A stretch of 64,000 nucleotides of DNA from positions 124,001 through 188,000 of the forward strand of contig JAEPNN010000004.1 in NCBI GenBank assembly GCA_017643385.1, read 5' to 3'. The notes beneath the pieces are model-generated. The model did no database searches, was not told where the DNA came from, and was given only the letters and a program-made list of their open reading frames with translations. Numbering within the stretch: the first letter of the stretch is position 1; every line of letters begins with the position of its first letter. This DNA comes from Dinoroseobacter sp. GTDB lineage: Bacteria > Pseudomonadota > Alphaproteobacteria > Rhodobacterales > Rhodobacteraceae. Position numbers and translations under genes: made by a program. Shown here one piece after another: positions 52,415 through 60,838 of the stretch.

Positions 52415-53947
52415 TTAGCTGTCCTCGAGGACTACCACGTTAGCATAGGCTTCGCGCAAACGGTCAGCACCGATGCGGTCCACGATGTCAGACCATTCTG
52501 CAGCCACCCCATCGAGCGCGTCTTGAGCAGATTTCTGGCCCGCGAGAGCTTCGGCAACACCGTTGGCCATGGACGACATGAACTGTCCAACACCGGGCAC
52601 GCGAAGGTCGTACACGCGGTTTGAGTTTTGCTCCATCTCGGACAGTGTGGTCACGTAGCTGTCAGCCACATCCGCATCCCAGCCAAGACCTTGCCAGAAG
52701 GCACTGTCAAAGTGGCTGTCACGGTAAGGGTTCACACCGAAGCGACCAATCTGCAGGTCATGGAAGGTGTTCGCTTCGTTCGAGAAGAAGCACAGGAAGT
52801 CAAACGCCATGTCCTTGTTTTCGGAGGCGTCAGACACCGCGGAGGACCAGCCCCATGTCATGTAAGGTGCGCGGTTTGGCTCATCAAAGCTGTCCCACTC
52901 GCCAGTTTCACGGTTCCAGACTTCTTTGGCACCCGGCAGTGGCGCAGCGCCTACGGCGTTGCGAATGCGGCTGTCTTCCTGCTGCGCCTGAATGAACGCG
53001 TCATCCCAGGAGTAACTCATCAAGGTCTGTCCACCGCCGAACGAGAAGATTTCATCGCCCAGACCGAAGCTGGTGCCACCCGGAGGGAAAGATGCCTGTG
53101 CTTCAACGAAGAGCTCAAGTCCGCGTACAAACCCTGGCGTATTGATCAGGGGTTCCATCGTTTCGAGGTCAAAGAAGAATCCACCGCCCACGTCGGGGTG
53201 CTTTGCGTAAGGCGCCGCACGGCTAATAAATGCCGAGAACATGAGGTCGTCGCGCTTCGCAACTTCGGCAGATCCGTAGTTCATCTCGCCATCGCCATCC
53301 CAGTCAAAGCCAGAGAAGACGCTTGCGACTTCATTATACTCTTCCCAGGTTGCAGGGAGGGTCAGGTCACGGCCGGTCGCTTCCTTGAACTTGGCCTGCA
53401 TTTCAGGGTTTTCAAAAACGTCAGTCCGATACTTCAGATAGTGGCGGTCGCCATCCATCGGGTACTGGATCATTTGACCGTTCCATGTGGCAACGCCTTT
53501 GAAACTGTCAGTTACGTCTGCCATGCCGCTGGAATTCGTGTAGGCCTCTGGAACAGGGGCAAGGAACCGGTTGAAATCACCAATCCACAACGATGCATAG
53601 AACAACACGTCATAGGCGTTCTGACCGCTTTGGAAGGGGATCATGATGCGCTGGAACAGGTCGCCGAACGGGACATGCACAACGTTGACTTCCGCGCCTG
53701 TCAATTCAGCGAACTGCTCTGCGTGCAACGCGGTTGGTTCACCAATCACAGGAATCGCGTGGGTGATGATGTTCAGCGTCTCGCCAGAATAATCTTTGGC
53801 GTCAATCGCAGAGTAGTTGCAGGTACCGGGCAGGTCAGCCTCGATCCCGTATTTCGTATAGTCCTCTGCTGAAGCCATTGCGGGTGGCAAAAGACTTGCC
53901 GCTGCAACCGCCAAGGCCGAAATCGACCCAGTCAGTGTGTTTCTCAT
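52415..53947 (-). CDS. ABC transporter substrate-binding protein, family 1 (polyol/glycerol type)
   Basis: 510 residues, longer than most sugar-binding proteins, as is usual for importers with two different ATPases. A signal peptide ends at AMASA (about residue 27). The mature part begins EDYTKYGIEADLPGTCNY and has LKYRTDVFENPEMQAKF and FDWDGDGEMNYG near residues 185-230. Aromatic residues (YMTWGWSSAV) line the likely ligand site. It delivers the substrate, probably a polyol, to the two permeases. GGGAGG lies upstream of the start. Confidence 0.87.
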   Translation of the reverse strand: MRNTLTGSISALAVAAASLLPPAMASAEDYTKYGIEADLPGTCNYSAIDAKDYSGETLNIITHAIPVIGEPTALHAEQFAELTGAEVNVVHVPFGDLFQRIMIPFQSGQNAYDVLFYASLWIGDFNRFLAPVPEAYTNSSGMADVTDSFKGVATWNGQMIQYPMDGDRHYLKYRTDVFENPEMQAKFKEATGRDLTLPATWEEYNEVASVFSGFDWDGDGEMNYGSAEVAKRDDLMFSAFISRAAPYAKHPDVGGGFFFDLETMEPLINTPGFVRGLELFVEAQASFPPGGTSFGLGDEIFSFGGGQTLMSYSWDDAFIQAQQEDSRIRNAVGAAPLPGAKEVWNRETGEWDSFDEPNRAPYMTWGWSSAVSDASENKDMAFDFLCFFSNEANTFHDLQIGRFGVNPYRDSHFDSAFWQGLGWDADVADSYVTTLSEMEQNSNRVYDLRVPGVGQFMSSMANGVAEALAGQKSAQDALDGVAAEWSDIVDRIGADRLREAYANVVVLEDS

Positions 53948-53976
53948 ATTTTCCTCCCTAGGTTATATGAAACGTC

Positions 53977-55029
53977 TTAGGGAACGAGCACAGCTCGCCC
54001 CTTGATTTTCCCTTCATGCAATGCGCGAAGAGCAAAATTTGCGTCTTTGAGACTATATTCGTGTGTTTCGAGTTGAACTAACCCACGATGAGCCAATTCC
54101 ATGAGCTCGTACAATTCAGCCCATGTGCCGACGAGATTTCCAATGATGTTTTTCTCGGAAATGACCAAGTCAACGGTCGGAACTTTGATGTCTTCACCGT
54201 AACCAACGACATAGTAGCTGCCAGCATTGCGCGTCATCGCGAGACCCTTGTGGGTTGTGCCCCGCTCACCAACGAAATCAAGCACTGCTTCAGCGCCATG
54301 CCCGTGGGTCAAAGACAATACCGCATCCACTTCACCGCCATCCGCCTTGATCAGGTGATCCGCGCCGCATTCTTGGGCGAGTTGCAGAGAGTTATCATTT
54401 GTATCAACAACGATAATCTCCGCGGCACACATCGCTCTCAGTACCTGGATCGCGATATGACCCAGACCGCCAGCACCAATGACCACGGCATATTGCCCGG
54501 GCAACAGATGCCGCGTTGCTTTTTTTGCCGCGCGGTAAGCAGTCAATCCAGCGTCGGAATAAGGCGCAACTTCTTTTGGTTGCAGGGATTTTGGCAACGC
54601 AATCAGATTGCGCTCTGAGGTCACGATTGCCTCGGCATAACCGCCGTGACTATCGAGACCAGGGAAGCTTCCTTCGCCGTGCATATCCTGACCGCGCCTA
54701 CATGCAACGCATGTACCATTCGAAATCTTTGGATGTACGATAACAGGGTCACCTTTCTTCAGGCCCTCCACGTTTGGACCGACCTCTTCAACCCATCCAG
54801 CGTTTTCATGTCCAAGTATAAGGGGCAAAAGAGAGTCACCCTGCGGATCCATGTGCGGTCGCCAGACACCTTCGATCACGTGGATATCCGTGCGACACAC
54901 ACCAGCGCCGCCGACACGAACGATGACATCAGAGCCCTTCGAGATAACCGGGTCCGGCACATCTTCGTAAGTCAGCCAGGTATCAGCTGTCAGATCTTCA
55001 TCGTATGCGTGAAGCACTTGCGCTTTCAT
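53977..55029 (-). CDS. Zinc-type alcohol dehydrogenase (MDR family)
   Basis: 350 residues. Catalytic zinc ligands are Cys in GVCRTDIH (about residue 45) and His in GHENAGWVEE (about residue 75), with Asp in APYSDAGLTAY. The NAD motif is VVIGAGGLGHIAIQVL with Asp in VVDTNDN. The structural-zinc loop keeps only two of four Cys (NGTCVACRRG then MHGEG), so the structural zinc is probably absent. It oxidises an alcohol or polyol to a ketone or aldehyde. It lies between the SDR and the ABC genes in one operon. Confidence 0.88.
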   Translation of the reverse strand: MKAQVLHAYDEDLTADTWLTYEDVPDPVISKGSDVIVRVGGAGVCRTDIHVIEGVWRPHMDPQGDSLLPLILGHENAGWVEEVGPNVEGLKKGDPVIVHPKISNGTCVACRRGQDMHGEGSFPGLDSHGGYAEAIVTSERNLIALPKSLQPKEVAPYSDAGLTAYRAAKKATRHLLPGQYAVVIGAGGLGHIAIQVLRAMCAAEIIVVDTNDNSLQLAQECGADHLIKADGGEVDAVLSLTHGHGAEAVLDFVGERGTTHKGLAMTRNAGSYYVVGYGEDIKVPTVDLVISEKNIIGNLVGTWAELYELMELAHRGLVQLETHEYSLKDANFALRALHEGKIKGRAVLVP

Positions 55030-55059
55030 GACTTCCTCCCTTGCCCCAAAGCAAACGCT

Positions 55060-55815
55060 TTAGAACATGACCTCGCCGCCATTCGGTGAGATGCAGCTGC
55101 CGTGGAAGAAACTGCCTTCGTCAGAGGCCAGGAACACAACCGATGGAGCAATCTCACTGACTTCAGCGAAGCGACCGAGAGGAATAGCGTCTTTCAAAGT
55201 GTTCAAAAGCTCGTCTGACAGAGGTGTCAGCAAGTCAGTGTTGGTAACGCCCGGAGCAACTGCGTTCACCAAAACGCCTGTACCTGCAGATTCCAAAGCC
55301 AGTGCTTTGGTCAGGGTGGCATTTGCACCTTTGGCTGCGCAGTAATGCGTCAATGTTGGCGCGCCTTTATAAGCCAGCTGCGACGTGATGTTGATAATAC
55401 GGCCCTCACCACGGTCTTTCATGTCGCGGTAAGCCGTCTGGGCCATGAAGAAGGTTCCTTTGACGTGCACATTCAGCATGCGATCAAAGCTCTCTTCGCT
55501 GATGTCCTCGAAATTCTCAGTGATGTTATGGCCAGCATTATTTACAAGGATGTCAACTTTACCCAGCGCCGACTTGGCAGCTTGGTAGAAATCACGAACG
55601 CCCGCGACATTCGAAACGTCGCATTCTGTTGCAAAGCAATTGCGCCCAAGCGCTTCGATTTGCTGCTGTGTCTTCGCAGCTTGATCGTCGTCGCGGAAAT
55701 GGCAGAACGCGATGTCCGCGCCTTCATCCGCCAAAGCCAATGCGATGCCGCGCCCGATCCCGCGGGACCCGCCAGACACAATTGCTGTTTTACCAACCAG
55801 TTTATCCTGAGACAT
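55060..55815 (-). CDS. Short-chain dehydrogenase/reductase
   Basis: 251 residues, classical SDR. Cofactor motif SGGSRGIGRGIA, NNAGHN near residue 90, catalytic Ser in NITSQLAYKG, and YCAAK with Tyr and Lys near residue 158. It starts 31 nt upstream of the alcohol dehydrogenase gene and leads the operon from the divergent promoter. With the alcohol dehydrogenase it likely performs the first oxidations of the imported polyol or sugar. Confidence 0.88.
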   Translation of the reverse strand: MSQDKLVGKTAIVSGGSRGIGRGIALALADEGADIAFCHFRDDDQAAKTQQQIEALGRNCFATECDVSNVAGVRDFYQAAKSALGKVDILVNNAGHNITENFEDISEESFDRMLNVHVKGTFFMAQTAYRDMKDRGEGRIINITSQLAYKGAPTLTHYCAAKGANATLTKALALESAGTGVLVNAVAPGVTNTDLLTPLSDELLNTLKDAIPLGRFAEVSEIAPSVVFLASDEGSFFHGSCISPNGGEVMF

Positions 55816-55934
55816 ATATTTTTTCCTCCCAAAACCGCCAACAGGCGACCACGCGTCGATTGTCTTGGCCCGTGTGAGCGGCCGACGCTTCCTTGACTTT
55901 TTTAAACATTTGGGGGTTTGGCCGTGAGCAATGG

Positions 55935-55986
55935 CAGTGTTCAGATTCTTAAGTTGCGCCGCAAAACAGTGTTCAATTTGTGAACA
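55935..55986. promoter_or_regulatory. Candidate operator in the SDR/AcoR-like divergent region
   Basis: TGTTCA-ATTTG-TGAACA at 55970-55986 is a perfect 6-bp inverted repeat. The nonamer CAGTGTTCA occurs both here (55967-55975) and 32 bp away (55935-55943), three helical turns apart. The AcoR-like activator encoded next to it is the likely binder. Confidence 0.55.
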
Positions 55987-56052
55987 ACTGGCTTGAAAAA
56001 CTGCTGCTTCGCTTTCTTTATATTACTTCGGCACCAACGCTGGGAGGACGTT

Positions 56053-57924
56053 GTGCAATCTATGTTCATGAAAGCGCGGACTGCGCTTGAAACCAAAGGT
56101 CGTTTTGCTTCTGGCGCAGTGCCGGAACACATTGCCGACAGTTGGCGCAGATGCTTAACGCACGGTTTGGACCCTGTAGGGGAACCGTTGGACGCAGATA
56201 TTGGCATCCAAGCCCTTCGCGAAACACGCCAGAAACACGAGCAACTCTTGCGGGTTGTGCGCCCCGAGTTGGAACTGTTGAGCACACAGATCGCGGGCAC
56301 CAACCACATGACCGCTTTTGCCGACAATCGCGGCGTCGTGCTTGACGCGATAATGGATACCGAGTTCAGCTTGACCAAATGCGCGCAGACAGTGCGTTGC
56401 GGGACCATCTGGGACGAAGGACACCGGGGCACTAATGCGCTGGGTCTTTCACTCTACACTGGCCGTACAAGCATGGTGACCGGCTCAGAACATTATTTTT
56501 CCAGTCACGGACTAGTGTCATGCGTGGCAACGCCAATCTTTGATAGCCAGGGACAGATCGTTGGACTACTTGATGCCTCTTCGGAAGTTGCGGCGCGTCA
56601 GTTTCACACGCAGGCCTTGGTCGAACTTGCGGCTTCGAATATCGAGAACCGACTCTTCATCGAAGACCATCGTTCAAATATCATTGTGCAATTCCATCCC
56701 CGGGCAGAATACCTAAAGACCCAAAGCGTTGGTATGATCAGTTTTGATGAACAGGGTTCTATTCTGGGCGCCAACCGTCGCGCTGCCCAAATGCTGAATG
56801 GTTTGGAATTCTCTGCCATGTCGAAGTTCCGTGACTTGTTCCGGACAGACTTCAGCTCAAACCTCGCAACGATGCGCAGCGGCGAAACCGTTAGATTAGT
56901 AGACTGGCTGAACTCCGCTTTCTTTGCGCGCATCCGTTTGTCGCGACTATCGTCAGGCCCCAGCTCCCAAAACCTCGCGTTGAACCTGCCTTCCACCTAC
57001 GAAGTCCCTGGTTTGCCTGACGCACCGGTATTCAGAGACGAGCAGGTTCTCAACAGCCTGAAACTCGCCATACGTTCGGCAAAGATGATGACCCCACAAT
57101 ACGTCATTGGAGCGTCAGGAACCGGTCGCACAACCTTCGCTCAGGCAGTACACGAAGCGAATTGCCCGGAGAAACCTTTGATCGCGGTCGATTGTCGTGC
57201 GGCCAATATTAATGCTGAAAGCGAAGGCCTGACTGGCGAACTGTTCGGTGGGGGCGAAAATAGTCGGTTCTTGATCGAGACTGGAGGAATGCTCGTTTTG
57301 GAGGACCTGTCAGGCGCCACGGGACGTGCATCAGAGCAGCTCGCACATTTGATCAATAGGCTGTTGCAGCATAAGTCTTCAGCGAAGTGGGCGATACTCG
57401 TGACTGAGAATGAGCCACCGAAGGAACAAGCCCATTGGTCCAAGTTTGTGTCGATGACATTTGCAAAGTTGCGGCAACTGGAATTCCAACTTCCGAACTT
57501 GAATGAACGTACGGATGGGGCGCTTATTGCAGTATCCATGATGTCCCGACTATCGACGGACCATCAGCTTTCCCGCTCGGCGATTGATGCCCTTTTCGAT
57601 CATCATGCGCCAAACAATTTCTACGAGTTAGAAAAACTGCTGACGACTTTGGCCATACAGTGCCCTGCCACAGTGCTGCGTGCTGAACATGTTAATCGCT
57701 ACATTCTCAGAAACGAACTACGTGACGCCGTATGCCCAAGGTGCAAGGGAAACAACGCGAAGGAAGCGAAGTGTCGTGAAATCAACCGGGTGTTCTCGGA
57801 GTGTAACGCAAATATTGCGTTGGCGGCGCGTAAACTAGGTGTTTCGAGAAACACCGTATACGCGCACACGCAGACAAACGTTGATGAAGTTTTCGATCAG
57901 CCTCGCCTTAACGGTCCTAACTGA
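56053..57924 (+). CDS. AcoR-like transcriptional activator with degenerate AAA+ domain
   Basis: 623 residues. Order: GAF-type sensor (about 60-200, with CGTIWDEGHRGTNALG), PAS-like part (about 220-300), AAA+-like domain (about 335-540) and a Fis-type helix-turn-helix (AALAARKLGVSRNTVY-like, about 585-605). Walker A is GASGTGRTT (Lys to Arg) and Walker B is MLVLEDL. The GAFTGA loop needed to touch sigma-54 is absent and the region is short. It is divergent from the SDR operon and probably controls it. GTG 56053 follows GGGAGG; alternatives are ATG 56062 or the frame start at 55993. Confidence 0.85.
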   Translation: MQSMFMKARTALETKGRFASGAVPEHIADSWRRCLTHGLDPVGEPLDADIGIQALRETRQKHEQLLRVVRPELELLSTQIAGTNHMTAFADNRGVVLDAIMDTEFSLTKCAQTVRCGTIWDEGHRGTNALGLSLYTGRTSMVTGSEHYFSSHGLVSCVATPIFDSQGQIVGLLDASSEVAARQFHTQALVELAASNIENRLFIEDHRSNIIVQFHPRAEYLKTQSVGMISFDEQGSILGANRRAAQMLNGLEFSAMSKFRDLFRTDFSSNLATMRSGETVRLVDWLNSAFFARIRLSRLSSGPSSQNLALNLPSTYEVPGLPDAPVFRDEQVLNSLKLAIRSAKMMTPQYVIGASGTGRTTFAQAVHEANCPEKPLIAVDCRAANINAESEGLTGELFGGGENSRFLIETGGMLVLEDLSGATGRASEQLAHLINRLLQHKSSAKWAILVTENEPPKEQAHWSKFVSMTFAKLRQLEFQLPNLNERTDGALIAVSMMSRLSTDHQLSRSAIDALFDHHAPNNFYELEKLLTTLAIQCPATVLRAEHVNRYILRNELRDAVCPRCKGNNAKEAKCREINRVFSECNANIALAARKLGVSRNTVYAHTQTNVDEVFDQPRLNGPN

Positions 57925-58408
57925 GTATTTGTGACCGCCCCGACCGGCCGTCACATGAACCGTTTTTCGAGCACTCCAGTACGACCCACTATCGTGCAAA
58001 ACAGACACGGTATTTCGGCAGCAGTTGCAGCAACCAAGCGCGGCCAAAAAAAGTAATTCTAAGTGAGACATCGCGCAACTGGTCCTACACCGTTTGGCAC
58101 GATAGCAGTTTGATTGATATTGACTCGTCCAAAGGCTGTTTGGATTGACCGAGATCACGGCGAAATGAAACGAACCCGCATAAGGAAATCGCCAACGTCC
58201 TCATTGTTCAGGTGATGCGCCAACTCTTCAAATTTAGCTCTCGTGAACGGCGAGGCTCTTTCCTGAGGCAAAACCTCACTGAGCGTTGCTGATCCCATAG
58301 AGCGGTCATTACACGCCGACACCACATCAACACCTGAAACCGAATTCTTGCGTGAGACGCGTGTGCCAATCCATTCCCGCCAAGCTGCATTGAATCTGGT
58401 TTGTTTAG
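57925..58408. other. Intergenic region with an imperfect hairpin and an open frame without a start
   Basis: A 484-bp convergent gap. GTGACCGCC and GGCCGTCAC at 57933-57956 form a stem with one mismatch, 8 nt after the activator stop, and may end its transcript. On the minus strand from about 58405 to 58165 a frame stays open for about 78 codons without ATG, GTG or TTG near its upstream end. It may be the tail of a lost gene. Confidence 0.5.
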
Positions 58409-59434
58409 TTATATTGCACTTTGCCAGTGATCGTCGCCTGCCGTGACACCGCTGATAAGCTGATAGGACAGCAAATCAGAGATAGAAGATGGATCTCGGA
58501 TAAGAGGTGCGAGCCTTTTGCTGAGGGATTTTTTAAGTTCTGCATCACGCTGCTGAACAGCAACTGCTTCGTCCAACGAAATAAAGACGAATTGAAGAAT
58601 TTCGCCCGGTCGTGCTTGTACAACCTTTGGCAAATCAGCCGGCAAAACGGACCCGATACGAGGGTACCCACCGGTTGTCTGACACTCACTAAGAAGGACA
58701 AAAGGCGTACCGTCGCCAGTGATCTGGATGTCACCAGGCACTATGATTTCAGACAGAACACTAAGACCTGCGGCGCTTACAAACCCCTCCCCGTCTGGCT
58801 CGAACCGGACGCCCATACGATTGCCGCGCATATCCCGATGGAAAGCGGTCATCTCAAAACGCGCACGTTCGTCTTCGGGAAAAAGCTCTGTCTGAAGACT
58901 AGGGACAATCCTGACAGTTCCGCCACCAAACCGCTCTTCTGGAGCAATCTTCATGCCAATCTGATCTTTGCAGTCCAATCCAACCGGAAGGCGATCGCCT
59001 TTTTTCAGTGACGCGCCAATCCCGGCGGCCAAATGTGCGCAACGTCCGCCCAAAACCAGCGGTGCATCAACGCCGCCTCCAATGTGAAGGTACCCATAGC
59101 TGCCCACCTCAGCGGCTCCGACGTTCAGTCTTGCACCCTTTGGGACCAGGTGGCTGGCATTCCATGCAACCCGGGCTCCGTCGACACTTGCCGGCATAGG
59201 CGCCCCTGTTAGCGCTATGCGCAGATCCTCGGTCGCTTCGAATTCGCCACCCATGCCGGCCATTTCCAGTGCGGCTAGGTTTTCATCCTGACCTAGAAGG
59301 GCTGCGCCTTCTGCCATTGCCAACCGGTCAGCGGCACCCCCACGCGACAATCCATAGGCAAGGTATCCGGGCCGCCCGAGGTCCTGAACGGTTACACCCG
59401 GTCCGGCGCGATGAACAATCAACGCCCGGCTCAT
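58409..59434 (-). CDS. pxpC: 5-oxoprolinase subunit C (biotin-dependent carboxyltransferase-like)
   Basis: 341 residues of the KipA/PxpC family (CT_A_B). The start VHRAGPGVTVQDLGRPGYL and the following GLSRGGAADRLA are family signatures, and LLSECQTTGGYPRIGSVLP near residue 270 lies in the active region. With PxpB and PxpA it opens 5-oxo-L-proline to glutamate using ATP. The start overlaps pxpB by 4 nt. A pxpA gene is not in the window and could lie beyond its right edge. Confidence 0.92.
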   Translation of the reverse strand: MSRALIVHRAGPGVTVQDLGRPGYLAYGLSRGGAADRLAMAEGAALLGQDENLAALEMAGMGGEFEATEDLRIALTGAPMPASVDGARVAWNASHLVPKGARLNVGAAEVGSYGYLHIGGGVDAPLVLGGRCAHLAAGIGASLKKGDRLPVGLDCKDQIGMKIAPEERFGGGTVRIVPSLQTELFPEDERARFEMTAFHRDMRGNRMGVRFEPDGEGFVSAAGLSVLSEIIVPGDIQITGDGTPFVLLSECQTTGGYPRIGSVLPADLPKVVQARPGEILQFVFISLDEAVAVQQRDAELKKSLSKRLAPLIRDPSSISDLLSYQLISGVTAGDDHWQSAI

Positions 59435-60165
59435 GTGATGAGCTCCCAGGTTGCACCACCATTTTCCGTATCAGCCCGTGCCGCGGCAGGCGTTGGCACA
59501 AAAATCACCTCATCGCCCGGACGTAAAAGAAAGGGGTCCGGAGCATCCGGTCTGAAAAGAGTAAGCGCGGTCTGACCTATCTGGCGCCACCCAGTGGGCG
59601 TAGGGACAGGAAAGAGGACAAGCTGGCGGATCGCAACGCACAATCCGCCTGCTGGAACTTGCGGCGTTAACTCAGTTTGCCTTGGAATATCCCACTCGGA
59701 CGAAAGTTCTCCCAAATAGGGCATACCTGGCGCAAAGCCGATATTTTGCACACGGACCCGGGTTTTCGCAATCGAAGCCTTTGCCTCTTCCTCACTCAAT
59801 CCAGCCATTCCAGCGGCCTCTGCAAACTGCGGGCCTGCCGCACCGCCAAAGACGGTTGGCACCCGCCAAAGTCTGCGTCCGCTCGGTAACGGCGCTTCAA
59901 ACCAGTCCCTCGTCTTCACCAAATTTTCCAGCGCTGCACGCATTTCGTCGTGTGCACAGATCAGTGGGTCAAACCGTAGATAAGCAGACACAAGCGAGGT
60001 CGAACATTCTTCGAGCGCCTCCCATCCGGCTTTCTCAATGGCGTCTCGGAATGCCAGCGCAGCGCTGTTGGCTGATCCGCTCAGGCGGTCGCCAAAGGTG
60101 ACCACAAAGCCATCGTACCCAGCGGTGCGGATTTGTGGCCAAGTGTGGTTCTTGGACTCTGACAT
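59431..60165 (-). CDS. pxpB: 5-oxoprolinase subunit B (KipI-like)
   Basis: 244 residues of the CT_C_D family. It carries GFAPGMPYLGEL near residue 150, VPAGGLCVAIRQLVLFPVPTP and GWRQIGQTALTLF, which are the usual signatures. It is the partner of PxpC, with which it is often fused in other bacteria. It follows the DUF2848 gene after 13 nt and is coupled to pxpC. Confidence 0.92.
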   Translation of the reverse strand: MSESKNHTWPQIRTAGYDGFVVTFGDRLSGSANSAALAFRDAIEKAGWEALEECSTSLVSAYLRFDPLICAHDEMRAALENLVKTRDWFEAPLPSGRRLWRVPTVFGGAAGPQFAEAAGMAGLSEEEAKASIAKTRVRVQNIGFAPGMPYLGELSSEWDIPRQTELTPQVPAGGLCVAIRQLVLFPVPTPTGWRQIGQTALTLFRPDAPDPFLLRPGDEVIFVPTPAAARADTENGGATWELIT

Positions 60166-60178
60166 CGTATGAAGTTTC

Positions 60179-60832
60179 TCAGGAAATGACCGCTAGGGGC
60201 AGGACGCGGTAGGACAGTTCTATCGTCCGATCTAAGACCGGATCGCTCAGGCGCATTCGATACGTCAATGCAGACCGCACCCCACCAATCGCTCCAAGCG
60301 TGCCGCATAACATGGCCTGACCATCGCGGAGCTCCACGCTTTCAGCCAGCGCACGCAACGGTCGTATCCCTGCCAGATCGCCCTCTTGATAGGTCGTCCA
60401 GTCGCCATCCTCTTCGATCTCACAAACGAGACGCAGTTGCTCGAGATGCGCTTCAACTTCCTTGAAGCGCCATAGATGACGCGCGACAGGCTTTGCACAG
60501 GCTTGTTTCGAGGCCGCGACCGAAACCGCTTCCAGTTCCCGATCTGTATGATCGGAACCAAGACCAAGAAACATTTCACCATTTAGATTCACGAGGAGTG
60601 GCTCAACTTCTCCCGATGTTGACGTACCCAACACCTCGATTTCCGATGCTTGCACCAGAAGAAGCGATGAAACGCGGTAGAACAAGGGGATCTGGCTGGG
60701 CGGTGCCACACCAAGTTCTGCCAGTTCTTGGATGTGGTGCTTGACCGCTCGCTCGTCACGCCCCGTCCAACCTGCAACGATCAGTTGATCAACCGATGCC
60801 GTAATTTCTGCTCCGTCCAATACAAACTGCAT
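60179..60832 (-). CDS. DUF2848 family protein
   Basis: 217 residues, cytoplasmic. The opening VLDGAEITASVDQLIVAGWTGRDE and the central LGLGSDHTDRELE (about residue 92) are features of DUF2848, related in fold to fumarylacetoacetate hydrolase-type enzymes. GSDHTDR could provide metal ligands. DUF2848 genes often sit with TRAP or 5-oxoprolinase genes; the reaction is unknown. It lies between the TRAP large permease (6 nt) and pxpB (13 nt). Confidence 0.8.
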   Translation of the reverse strand: MQFVLDGAEITASVDQLIVAGWTGRDERAVKHHIQELAELGVAPPSQIPLFYRVSSLLLVQASEIEVLGTSTSGEVEPLLVNLNGEMFLGLGSDHTDRELEAVSVAASKQACAKPVARHLWRFKEVEAHLEQLRLVCEIEEDGDWTTYQEGDLAGIRPLRALAESVELRDGQAMLCGTLGAIGGVRSALTYRMRLSDPVLDRTIELSYRVLPLAVIS

Positions 60833-60838
60833 GACGCA

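Noticed and set aside
52628-53872. A 414-codon open frame on the plus strand opposite the binding-protein gene
   Set aside because: It is antisense to a clear binding protein with signal peptide and family motifs; its own translation has no domain and arises from GC-rich codon use.
55040-55062. AAAGC-AAA-CGCTTT near-palindrome between the SDR and alcohol dehydrogenase genes
   Set aside because: It overlaps the SDR stop codon within a co-transcribed pair and is short enough to be chance.
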